From Actinomadura_C alba (lineage in GTDB: Bacteria; Actinomycetota; Actinomycetes; Streptosporangiales; Streptosporangiaceae): 64,000 nucleotides of DNA. Shown here one piece after another: positions 27,798 through 35,398 of this stretch. Every line of letters starts with the position of its first letter. The stretch's first letter is position 1. Where the stretch lies: assembly GCF_039530285.1 (NCBI RefSeq), contig NZ_BAAAOK010000011.1, positions 434,001 to 498,000 on the forward strand, written 5' to 3'. A program made the translations under genes and the position numbers. The notes below the pieces were generated by a model, which made no database searches, had not been told where the DNA came from, and was given only the letters and a program-made list of their open reading frames with translations.

Positions 27798-28730
27798 TCA
27801 GCCGCCGAGGCCGGCCTTCTGCAGCCACTCCTTGGCGACCGCGTCGGCGTCCTCCTTGTCGGTGGACATCTTGTTGTTCATGTCCAGCAGGTCCTGCGTA
27901 GTGAGCTTCGCCGAGACCGCGTTGAGCGTGGTCTTGATCGTGTCATTGACCTTGGACGTGTTGACCAACGGGACGACGTTCTGCGCGCTGAACAGGTTCT
28001 TGGGGTCCTGCAGCGTGACGAAGCCGTTCTTGCTGATCGCCGGGTCGGTCGTGAAGAGGTCGGCGGCGTCGACGTCACCCTTCTTGAGGGCGCTGACGCT
28101 CACCGGACCGGCCACGTCGAGGGACTTGAACGACTTGAACTCCACGCCGTAGACGCTCTTGAGACCGAGCACGCCCTGGTGCCGGGTCTTGAACTCCGGC
28201 GGCCCGCCGATGACGAGGTCCTTGGCGACGGGCTTGAGGTCCTCGATGGTGGTCAGCTTGTGCTTGTCGGCGGTGGCCTTGGAGACGGTGACGGAGTCCT
28301 TGTCCTCCGCCGCCGCCGGGGTGAGCAGTTCGAGACCGGACGGCAGCTTCTGCTTGAGCTCGGCGTCGACCTGGTCGGTCGTGGTGGCCTTGCTCTCCTT
28401 GTCGATGTACGCGAGCAGCGCGCCGTTGTACTCGGGGAGGATGCTCAGCTCGCCGCTCTGGATCGACTTGTAGATCACTTCGCGGGCGCCGATGTTGAGC
28501 TTCTTCTGCACCGTGACGCCCTTGGCCTCGAGGGCCTGCGCGTAGATCTCACCGAGCAGGACGTTCTCGGGGAAGTTCGCCGAGCCGACGACGACGCTGC
28601 CGCCCCCACCCGCGCCGCTCTGGGTGGGACCGGCCAGCGGGTCGTCGGAGCCCGAGTCACCGCCGCCGCAGGCCGTCAACGCCACCAGCGCGGAGGTCGC
28701 CACGGCGGCCAGTCGGATCATTGCCTTCAT
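27798..28730 (-). CDS. Betaine-type ABC transporter substrate-binding lipoprotein (OpuCC/ProX-like)
   Basis: 310 residues with a lipoprotein signal ending LTAC (Cys about residue 21) and a Gly/Ser spacer, then an OpuAC-type binding domain: VVVGSANFPENVLLGEIYAQALE, REVIYKSIQSGELSILPEYNGALL and IGGPPEFKTRHQG. Members bind quaternary amines such as glycine betaine, choline, carnitine and, in some bacteria, ergothioneine. The ligand cage cannot be read with confidence here. Last gene of a four-gene importer operon, 77 nt after the permease. Confidence 0.9.
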   Translation of the reverse strand: MKAMIRLAAVATSALVALTACGGGDSGSDDPLAGPTQSGAGGGGSVVVGSANFPENVLLGEIYAQALEAKGVTVQKKLNIGAREVIYKSIQSGELSILPEYNGALLAYIDKESKATTTDQVDAELKQKLPSGLELLTPAAAEDKDSVTVSKATADKHKLTTIEDLKPVAKDLVIGGPPEFKTRHQGVLGLKSVYGVEFKSFKSLDVAGPVSVSALKKGDVDAADLFTTDPAISKNGFVTLQDPKNLFSAQNVVPLVNTSKVNDTIKTTLNAVSAKLTTQDLLDMNNKMSTDKEDADAVAKEWLQKAGLGG

Positions 28731-28807
28731 TGTGAAATTTCCTCTCGGGGGAAATCAGTACAGCTTTGGGACACATCGGTCTGGGCGAGGTCCGCCCGAA
28801 CTCCTCG

Positions 28808-29485
28808 CTAGGCCACTCTCCCGCTCTGGCGAACTCCCGCGGGCACCAGCAGCCGGCGGAGCGCGAGGAAGATCCCCGCAACGATGACGGCCAGCAGCAC
28901 GACGAGGACCGAGCCGCCGACGACGGCCTTGTAGTCCTGCCGCTGGAAGCCGTCGAAGATGTAGCGCCCGAGGCCGCCCAGGCTCACGTACGCCGCCACG
29001 GTCGCCGTCGCGACGATCTGGATCGCCGCGGTGCGCAGGCCGAGCAGGATGAGCGGCATGGCCGCCGGGATCTCGACCTTGAACAGCACCTCGGGGCCGG
29101 TCATGCCCATGCCGCGCGCGGCGTCCTTGATATCGGCGTCGACGTTGCGGATGCCCTCGTAGGTGTTCACCAGCACCGGCGGTACGGCCAGCGCGATGAG
29201 CGCGGTGAGCACCGGGCCGAGGCCCACGCCGTAGATGAGCACGACGAGGATCACGATGCCCAGAGTCGGCAGCGCACGCGCGAAGTTGGCCAGGCTGGCG
29301 GCGACGAAGCCGCCCCGCCCGGTGTGCCCGGTCAGCAGGCCGAGCGGCAGCCCGATCGCCGCTGCGATCAGCAGCGACAGACCGGAGTACCACACGTGTT
29401 CGAGGAGCCGGGTGGGGATGCCGTCGGTGCCCTGCCAGTTGGCCGAGTCGCTGAACCACTCCCAGAACAGTCCCAGGATGTTCAT
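28808..29485 (-). CDS. Betaine-type ABC transporter permease (OpuCD-like)
   Basis: 225-residue BPD_transp_1 permease with about five to six hydrophobic spans and the EAA-like loop (DIKDAARGMGMTGPEVLFKVEIPAAMPLILLGLRTA). ATG 29485 overlaps the previous permease's TGA (ATGA) and has GGAAGGGG upstream. It pairs with the product of 29482-30165 to form a heterodimeric membrane channel. Confidence 0.9.
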   Translation of the reverse strand: MNILGLFWEWFSDSANWQGTDGIPTRLLEHVWYSGLSLLIAAAIGLPLGLLTGHTGRGGFVAASLANFARALPTLGIVILVVLIYGVGLGPVLTALIALAVPPVLVNTYEGIRNVDADIKDAARGMGMTGPEVLFKVEIPAAMPLILLGLRTAAIQIVATATVAAYVSLGGLGRYIFDGFQRQDYKAVVGGSVLVVLLAVIVAGIFLALRRLLVPAGVRQSGRVA

Positions 29486-30165
29486 GCCGTCCCCTTCCGG
29501 CTCCGCGCCCACGGGGTGAGCAGCCGTTGCGCCGTCACCAGCGCCAGGTCGGCCGCGAAGGCCAGGATGATCGTGAGCACGATGCCCGCGATGATCGGCG
29601 TCGGGAACTCACGCTGCGCGCCGTCGGTGAACAGCTGACCGAGCCCGCCCTGGCCGACGAGCACGGCGACGCTCACCAGGCTGATGCTCGACACCGTCGC
29701 CACCCGCAACCCCGCCATGATGACGGGCACCGCGATGGGCAGTTCCACCTGGATCAGCCGCCGCCACGTGCCGAAGCCCATGGCCGTGGCCGCCTGCCGC
29801 ACCGAGGCGGGCACCTGCCGCAGCCCGTCCACCACGTTCGGCACGAGCACCGCGAGCGTGTAGCCGGTGAGCGGCACGATCGCGGTCCAGCGCGAGTTGA
29901 GCCCGGTGAGGTCGAGCATCAGCATGAACAGCGCGAGCGACGGGATCGCGTACAGCAGGTTGGCGCCGGCGAAGACCGGCGGGTACAGCCAGGACCACCG
30001 GATCGACGCCACCCCGAGCGGAATCGAGATCAGCAGGCCCAGCACGACCGGCGCGAGCGACAGGAACAGATGTTCACCGGTCAGGTCCACGAAGTCCTGA
30101 AGATGGTCGGCGACCCAGTTCCACCGGATCAGCGGCTCACCGTCGACCAATGCCATGGAGGCCAT
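29482..30165 (-). CDS. Betaine-type ABC transporter permease (OpuCB-like)
   Basis: 227 residues from ATG 30165, five bases after the ATPase stop; ATG 30156 is an alternative. It has the same permease fold as its neighbour, with an EAA loop (SVRQAATAMGFGTWRRLIQVELPIAVPVIMAGLRVA) that contacts the ATPase. Reading further upstream adds a Pro/Arg-rich stretch that overlaps the ATPase tail in another frame and is unlikely to be made. Confidence 0.9.
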   Translation of the reverse strand: MASMALVDGEPLIRWNWVADHLQDFVDLTGEHLFLSLAPVVLGLLISIPLGVASIRWSWLYPPVFAGANLLYAIPSLALFMLMLDLTGLNSRWTAIVPLTGYTLAVLVPNVVDGLRQVPASVRQAATAMGFGTWRRLIQVELPIAVPVIMAGLRVATVSSISLVSVAVLVGQGGLGQLFTDGAQREFPTPIIAGIVLTIILAFAADLALVTAQRLLTPWARSRKGTA

Positions 30166-30169
30166 GCGC

Positions 30170-31069
30170 TCACCGGCCCCCGACCGGGCTGTCGTCGGAT
30201 CCGCCGGTCGTATCGCCCTCGCCGGCCTTCTCGTCCGCTCCGGGACCGCCGTCCGGACCGGGGCCACCGGCGTCGCCGGACCTGGCCGCGGCCTCTTCGG
30301 CGTCGAGCTCACGGAAGAACCGCAGCCGCTTGAGGCCGCGCTCGCCCCCGAGGAAGTCGGCGACGAAGCCGTCCTTCGGGCCGGCCAGCAGCTCGTCGGG
30401 GGTGGAGTACTGCGCGAGCTTGCCGCCGACCTGGAACACCGCGATCTTGTGTCCCAGCTTGATGGCCTCGTCGATGTCGTGGGTGACGAACACGATCGTC
30501 TTCTGCAGTTCGGCCTGCAGGCGCAGGAACTCGTCCTGCAGGCTCTTGCGGACGATCGGGTCGACGGCGCTGAACGGTTCGTCCATCAGCATGATCGGCG
30601 GGTCGGCGGCGAGCGCCCGCGCCACCCCGACCCGCTGCTGCTGGCCGCCGGACAGCTGGTACGGGTAGCGGGAGGCCATGGCGGGGTCGAGGCCCACGCT
30701 GTCCATGAGCTCGCGCGCCCGCGCCCGCGCCTTCTTCTTGTCCCAGCCGAGCAGGTACGGCACGGTCGCGATGTTGTTGAGGATCGTGCGGTGCGGGAAC
30801 AGCCCGGCCTGCTGGATCACGTAGCCGATCCCCCGGCGGAGCTCCGGCGGGTTCTTCGACCGCACGTCGGTGCCGTCGATCGCCACGACGCCGTCCGTGG
30901 GGTCCACCATCCGGTTGATCATCCGCAGCGTGGTCGTCTTTCCGCACCCGGACGGCCCGACGAGCACCGTGATCCGACCCGTCGGGATCTCCAGGTCGAG
31001 GTCGTCGACGGCCACGGTGCCATCCGCGTAACGCTTCGTGACGCCGTCAAAGGTGATCAGACGACCCAC
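30170..31069 (-). CDS. Betaine-type ABC transporter ATPase (OpuCA-like, without CBS domains)
   Basis: About 299 residues. Walker A GPSGCGKTT, Q-loop VIQQAGLFPH, signature LSGGQQQRVGVARAL, Walker B IMLMDEPFSAVD and H-loop VTHDIDEA are all intact. Osmoregulated OpuA/OpuC ATPases usually carry C-terminal CBS domains that sense ionic strength; this one ends in a Gly/Asp/Pro-rich tail instead, which argues for a nutritional rather than osmotic role. The start is uncertain: GTG 31069 is in frame just after GAGGAG, closer than ideal. It is divergent from the MIO lyase gene. Confidence 0.87.
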   Translation of the reverse strand: MGRLITFDGVTKRYADGTVAVDDLDLEIPTGRITVLVGPSGCGKTTTLRMINRMVDPTDGVVAIDGTDVRSKNPPELRRGIGYVIQQAGLFPHRTILNNIATVPYLLGWDKKKARARARELMDSVGLDPAMASRYPYQLSGGQQQRVGVARALAADPPIMLMDEPFSAVDPIVRKSLQDEFLRLQAELQKTIVFVTHDIDEAIKLGHKIAVFQVGGKLAQYSTPDELLAGPKDGFVADFLGGERGLKRLRFFRELDAEEAAARSGDAGGPGPDGGPGADEKAGEGDTTGGSDDSPVGGR

Positions 31070-31178
31070 CTCCTCGCCGGCGCCGGTGGACGCCGTGATG
31101 TGATCCAGTGCCAAGATGAAGTAAAGCGATACCGCGAACGACCGTACCCAACGATGAGTGCGCACGTCACGACGGCCG

Positions 31179-31250
31179 ATGAGCCTCGCACCGTGGTATG
31201 CGGTTGTCCCCTATCTCGCCAGAAATAGTACGAAATGTAACGAGGCTCAT
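31179..31250 (+). promoter_or_regulatory. Inverted repeat covering the lyase ribosome site
   Basis: ATGAGCCTCG (31179-31188) is the exact reverse complement of CGAGGCTCAT (31241-31250), which contains the GAGG ribosome site and abuts the GTG start. Between them TTGTCC (31204-31209) and TAGTAC (31226-31231), 16 nt apart, could be a promoter. If transcription starts upstream of the left arm, the hairpin would hide the ribosome site; if it starts from that promoter, the arms are a split operator for the divergent pair. Confidence 0.5.
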
Positions 31251-32735
31251 GTGACGAGCACCCGAATCGTTATCGACGGCACGGCACTGACCTGCCTTGA
31301 AGTGACCCGCGTCGCCCGCGACGACGTCCAGGTGGTGATGTCCGACACCGGCATCGCCCGTGCTCTCGAGTCCTGGAAGGTGGCGCGCGAGCTCACGGGC
31401 ACCCAGCCCGTGTACGGCCGGACCACCGGCGTCGGCGCCAACCGGCTCGTCGACGTGGAGTGGGACGACGCCGACGTCCATGGACTGCGCCTGCTGCGCA
31501 GCCATGCCGCGGGCGCCGGGCCGCTGCTCCGCCCCGAGGTCGCCCGCGCGATGCTGACCGTACGGCTGAACCAGCTCGCGGCCGGAGGCGCGGGGGTCGA
31601 TCCCGGCGTGCTGCCCGCGCTCGCGGATGTGATCAATCTGGGTCTGACGCCGCCCATCCCGATCTACGGCGCGATCGGCACCGGCGACCTCACAGCGCTC
31701 GCCTCGACCGCGCTGTGCCTGCTGGGCGAGCGGTCGTGGATCGGCGGCGACCAGGGCCCCGGCTTTCCTCTGCGATCCGCCGATGCACTCGCGTTCATCA
31801 GCTCCAACGCGGCCACCCTCGGCGAGGCGGCGCTGGCCGTGACCGACCTGCGGCGGCTGCTGCGCGCGTCGATCGTCATAGCGGCGCTGTCCCTGGTCGC
31901 CGCCTACGGGTCCGCTGAGCCGTACGCCCCGGTGGTCCACGAGGCGTGCCCGCACCCCGGCCAGCAGCAGGTGGCGGCGTCGATGCGGCTGCTGCTGGCC
32001 TACGAGGGTTCGTCTCCGGGCCGGATCCAGGACCCGTACGGCTATCGCGCGTTCCCCCAGGTGCACGGCCCGGCCGTGGACTCCGCGGCCTACGCCGAGG
32101 GCGTCATCACCCGGGAGATCAACGCCGCCGCGGAGAACCCGCTGATCGACGTGGTCGACCGCGCCGTCTGGCACAACGGCAACTTCCACACCGCCTACGT
32201 CGGGCTGGCGCTCGACGCGGCCCGGGCGTCGCTGTTCCAGACCGCCGCGCTGTCGGCGTCGCGGCTCGGCACACTCGTCGAGCCGTCGTTCACCGGCCTG
32301 CACCCGTTCCTGGCCGCCACCGAGGCCAGCTCGGGAATCATGATCCTGGAGTACGTCGCCCAGTCGGCGATCGCGGACGTGCGGCGTTACGCGAGCCCCG
32401 CGGCCCTCGGCAACGCGGTGCTGTCGCGCGGTGTCGAGGAGCACGCAGGGTTCTCGCCCCAGTCGGCGCGGGCGACCACGGACGCGATCACGGCCTACCG
32501 CATCGCGCTCGGCTGCGAACTGGTCGCCGCCATGCGGGCGTTGCGCATGCAGGGGCGCGCGCCCACCGGCGGCCCGCTCAAGGGTGCCTACGACCTGGCC
32601 GCCTCGGTGCTCGACCCGCGGGTCGAGGACCGCCCGCTGGACGGTGACATCGCCGTCGCGGCCGACCTGCTGGATCTGGAGGACTTCTCGGCGGGCGTCG
32701 CGCCGGGTGAGGCGGGCGTGCCCGGCCTGTGGTGA
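31251..32735 (+). CDS. MIO-family aromatic amino acid lyase with Thr in the cofactor triad
   Basis: 494 residues from GTG 31251 (GAGG five bases upstream), clearly of the histidine/phenylalanine ammonia-lyase fold: catalytic Tyr55 in VYGRTTGVGAN, NGNFHTA, RAFPQVHGPAVDS and VEEHAGFS near the C-terminus. The cofactor triad, Ala-Ser-Gly in most members, is Gly143-Thr144-Gly145 (AIGTGDLTAL), so the residue that normally loses its hydroxyl is Thr. It is distant from HutH of this window. Its divergent neighbour is a betaine importer. A lyase acting on a quaternary or histidine-derived amine (ergothionase is a MIO-family enzyme that releases trimethylamine from ergothioneine) is a possible role; a tyrosine- or histidine-type ammonia-lyase is the alternative. 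Confidence 0.85.
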   Translation: MTSTRIVIDGTALTCLEVTRVARDDVQVVMSDTGIARALESWKVARELTGTQPVYGRTTGVGANRLVDVEWDDADVHGLRLLRSHAAGAGPLLRPEVARAMLTVRLNQLAAGGAGVDPGVLPALADVINLGLTPPIPIYGAIGTGDLTALASTALCLLGERSWIGGDQGPGFPLRSADALAFISSNAATLGEAALAVTDLRRLLRASIVIAALSLVAAYGSAEPYAPVVHEACPHPGQQQVAASMRLLLAYEGSSPGRIQDPYGYRAFPQVHGPAVDSAAYAEGVITREINAAAENPLIDVVDRAVWHNGNFHTAYVGLALDAARASLFQTAALSASRLGTLVEPSFTGLHPFLAATEASSGIMILEYVAQSAIADVRRYASPAALGNAVLSRGVEEHAGFSPQSARATTDAITAYRIALGCELVAAMRALRMQGRAPTGGPLKGAYDLAASVLDPRVEDRPLDGDIAVAADLLDLEDFSAGVAPGEAGVPGLW

Positions 32736-32768
32736 GGGCGGCCACCCGCGCACGTCATCGGTGCCGCG

Positions 32769-33782
32769 TCAGTGCCGCGGGGCGCACGGGCCGGTGGAGG
32801 ACCGGTAGCGCAGGTTCGGTTCGCGCACGATGCGGCGCCGCCTCTGCTTGCCCTCGATGGCGCCGACGACCACCCGTACGGCGGAGTCGACGATGCCGTC
32901 GATGTTCCAGTCGACGGTGGTCAGCGGCGGCGTGAGCAGGGCCGACATCGGGTGGCTGTCGTAGCCGCAGACCGAGACGTCGCCGGGCACCGCCAGCCCG
33001 AGTTCGCGGGTGGCGGCGTAGACGCCGTAGGCGATGGAGTCGGAGAAGCAGAACACCGCCGTGGGGCGCGGCTCGGCCGACAGGACTTCGAGCGCCACCC
33101 GGGTGGCCGCGTCGAGCGCCTGCGGAGCCGTCACGACCGTGATGTCGGCCTTCAGCCGCTCGGCCTCGGAGTTGACGTGGACGTCGGCGGGCCGGTCCGG
33201 AGTGCTCGCCCGGGTCGAGGTCAGCACGGCGATGCGGCGGTGCCCGAGCCCGTGCAGATGCTCCAGCGCGAGCGTGACCCCGCGCCGGTTGTCGAAGACG
33301 ACCTCGCCCCTGGCCTTTCCCCCGTGCAGCGCGTCTCCGATGGAGACCACCGGCAGCGTCTGGCCGAGCTCGGCCCACAGCGGCGCCGAAGGGTCCAGCG
33401 GCTGGACGATGATCCCGTCGACCCGCTGGTCGCGCAGCCGCCGGGCGAGTTCGAGCTCGCGCTGGGGGTCGCCGCCCGCGTCGAGGATCAGCGCGTAGCG
33501 GTTCCTGGCCAGCAGCGCCCGGCCGATGCCGGTGGCGAGGGTCTGCTGCCAGAAGTCCTCGAGCGAGCCGCAGAGCAGCCCCACCATGTCGCTGCGGCCG
33601 CTGGCCAGCGCCCGGGCGATGGGATGGGCCTCGTAGCCCAGCTCGTCGGCCGCCCGGCGTACCCGCTCCTGGGTCTCTTCGGAGGTCTGGATCCCGCGCA
33701 GCGCGTAGGAGACCGCCGCCGGCGACAGCCCGGTGGCCTTGGCCACCTCTCTGATGGTCGTGCGGTTGCTCTTGCGAGGCAC
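32769..33782 (-). CDS. LacI-family transcriptional regulator
   Basis: 337 residues from GTG 33782 (GGTGG upstream). N-terminal helix-turn-helix and hinge (TTIREVAKATGLSPAAVSYALRGIQ...ARALASGRSDMVGLL), then the periplasmic-binding-protein-like effector domain with FDNRRGVTLALEHLHGLGHRRIAVL and CFSDSIAYGVYAA. The effector is unknown. It is divergent from an amidohydrolase/cysteine-dioxygenase pair, with four operator-like repeats in between, and converges on the MIO lyase gene. Confidence 0.9.
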   Translation of the reverse strand: MPRKSNRTTIREVAKATGLSPAAVSYALRGIQTSEETQERVRRAADELGYEAHPIARALASGRSDMVGLLCGSLEDFWQQTLATGIGRALLARNRYALILDAGGDPQRELELARRLRDQRVDGIIVQPLDPSAPLWAELGQTLPVVSIGDALHGGKARGEVVFDNRRGVTLALEHLHGLGHRRIAVLTSTRASTPDRPADVHVNSEAERLKADITVVTAPQALDAATRVALEVLSAEPRPTAVFCFSDSIAYGVYAATRELGLAVPGDVSVCGYDSHPMSALLTPPLTTVDWNIDGIVDSAVRVVVGAIEGKQRRRRIVREPNLRYRSSTGPCAPRH

Positions 33783-33853
33783 CCGACCACCATACGGGCC
33801 CGCTCTGACATCCGCCGGTAAGGAGTGGGCCGGTGACTTGACGGCGACACCCC

Positions 33854-33904
33854 TGAACCGGTTCACTGAAACGGTCCAGTGAATCGGTCCACTGATTCGG
33901 TTAA
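33854..33904. promoter_or_regulatory. Four operator-like repeats at 13-nt period
   Basis: TGAACCGGTTCA (33854-33865, a perfect palindrome), TGAAACGGTCCA (33867-33878), TGAATCGGTCCA (33880-33891) and TGATTCGGTTAA (33893-33904) follow one another with one base between. A CG-centred palindrome of this form is typical for LacI/GalR proteins. The array lies 72 nt upstream of lacI and 78 nt upstream of the amidohydrolase. Confidence 0.75.
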
Positions 33905-33981
33905 GCGGCGATTTCCCATAAAGCCGACTAGCCAAGTGGTAAACCTGTGTCCGAGCCACTGCGGAGAGGAGGAACAGAGCG

Positions 33982-34884
33982 ATGACCGGTACCGATGTCC
34001 ACCAGCACCTGTGGACGCCGTCCTTCGTGGCGGCGCTCCGGGCGCGCTCCGTGCCTCCGTTCCTGTCCGGCTGGACGCTGCACCTCGAGCACGAGCCTCC
34101 GTACGACGTCGACCCGGCCCACCACGACCTCGACGGGCGAGTCGCGATGGCCCGCGCCGACGGCCTCGACCGCGCGCTGGTCTCACTGTCCACGCCTCTC
34201 GGCGTCGAATGGCTGCCGCCGCGCGAGGCGAATCCACTGCTCGACGCCTACCACGACGGCGCCGCCGCGCTGCCCGAGCCGTTCGGGGCATGGGCTGCCG
34301 CCTGCGTCGACGAGATCGACGCCGGCGCGACCGCCGAGCGGCTCGGCCAGGGGTTCGCCGGCCTCCAGTTGCCGGCGACCGCGCTCGCCGACGCGGCCGG
34401 CCTGCGCCGCTGCGCCCCGCTGCTCGACCTGCTCGAGGAGCGCGACCTGCCGTTGCTCGTCCATCCCGGGCCGGTGCCCGAGGACGCCGCCGGCGCGCCG
34501 GCCTGGTGGCCCGCGCTCGTCCCGTACGTGCAGCAGATGCACGCCGCGTGGTTCGCCTTCCGGGCCTTCGGCCGCGAGCGCCACCCTCGGCTGCGGGTCT
34601 GCTTCGCGCTCCTCGCGGGCCTCGCCCCGCTGCACGGGGAACGCCTCGCGGCACGTGGCGGCGGCCGGGGCGAGGTCGATCCGCTGGCGTTCGTCGAGAC
34701 GTCGTCCTACGGCACCCGCGGCGTCGACGCCGTCGTCCGCGCCATCGGCGTCGACGTCATCGTCTACGGCTCCGACCGGCCCTATGCCGGGCCACCCGAA
34801 CGCGCCGACTTCAACCTCGGCGAGGCCGGAGAACACGCCCTCCGCGTCGCCAATCCACGCCGTCTGTTGACCGGAAGGGAGTAA
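33982..34884 (+). CDS. Amidohydrolase-2-type metal-dependent hydrolase
   Basis: 300 residues with GAGGAGG upstream of the ATG. TIM-barrel amidohydrolase features: N-terminal metal motif DVHQHLW, LLVHPGPV in mid-protein, and YGSDRPYA near the C-terminus (the final metal Asp). The family covers hydrolases and decarboxylases of cyclic or aromatic acids, so the reaction cannot be fixed. It ends 6 nt before the cysteine dioxygenase-like gene, with which it forms an operon probably under LacI-family control. Confidence 0.8.
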   Translation: MTGTDVHQHLWTPSFVAALRARSVPPFLSGWTLHLEHEPPYDVDPAHHDLDGRVAMARADGLDRALVSLSTPLGVEWLPPREANPLLDAYHDGAAALPEPFGAWAAACVDEIDAGATAERLGQGFAGLQLPATALADAAGLRRCAPLLDLLEERDLPLLVHPGPVPEDAAGAPAWWPALVPYVQQMHAAWFAFRAFGRERHPRLRVCFALLAGLAPLHGERLAARGGGRGEVDPLAFVETSSYGTRGVDAVVRAIGVDVIVYGSDRPYAGPPERADFNLGEAGEHALRVANPRRLLTGRE

Positions 34885-34890
34885 CCATCC

Positions 34891-35388
34891 ATGTCCTGGG
34901 ACGCACTGCCCGCCCGCTCTCTGAGCAAGCATGAACTGAGAGAGCTCGTGGACACGCTCGCCGAGCGGCCGGAGCTCTGGCGGGACCACGTCGTTCACTC
35001 GGGCGAGGAGCGGCACTACGCATCCCTCTACCGAGACGAGTACGTCGACGTGTGGCTGCTCTGCTGGAACCAGGACAACGACACCGGCTGGCACGATCAC
35101 GATCTGTCCTCGGGCGCCGTACGGGTCGTATCGGGCGCCCTCAGGGAGTGCAATCCGCGGATCGGTGGCGAGCACCTCGAGACCGTCGTCGGCCAGGACG
35201 TCTCCTTCTGCTTCGGCCCCGACCACATCCACCGTCTGATCGGCGCCGCGAGCGACAGCGTCTCCATCCACGCCTACTCCCCGCCGCTGTGGCGGCTCGG
35301 CCAGTACGTGATCACCGATGACGGCGTGATGCGGCGTACCTCGGTGAGCTATGCCGACGAGCTGAGGCCCCTCGACGACGTGGCATAG
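34891..35388 (+). CDS. Cysteine dioxygenase type I-like cupin
   Basis: 165 residues with the CDO cupin pattern: His68 and His70 in GWHDHDLSSG and a third metal His in PDHIHRL (His114). The family uses Fe(II) and O2 to oxidise a thiol to a sulfinate, classically L-cysteine to cysteine sulfinate; other thiols are used by relatives. GGAAGGGAG precedes the ATG, 6 nt after the amidohydrolase. The neighbouring TDT-family transporter and the ergothioneine genes nearby suggest a sulfur theme, but substrate is unproven. Confidence 0.82.
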   Translation: MSWDALPARSLSKHELRELVDTLAERPELWRDHVVHSGEERHYASLYRDEYVDVWLLCWNQDNDTGWHDHDLSSGAVRVVSGALRECNPRIGGEHLETVVGQDVSFCFGPDHIHRLIGAASDSVSIHAYSPPLWRLGQYVITDDGVMRRTSVSYADELRPLDDVA

Positions 35389-35398
35389 GCACGGCCGC

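Noticed and set aside
31021..31100. CTG as start codon of the betaine transporter ATPase
   Set aside because: CTG has better spacing to AGGAGG than GTG 31069, but CTG starts are rare; GTG was kept and the doubt noted.
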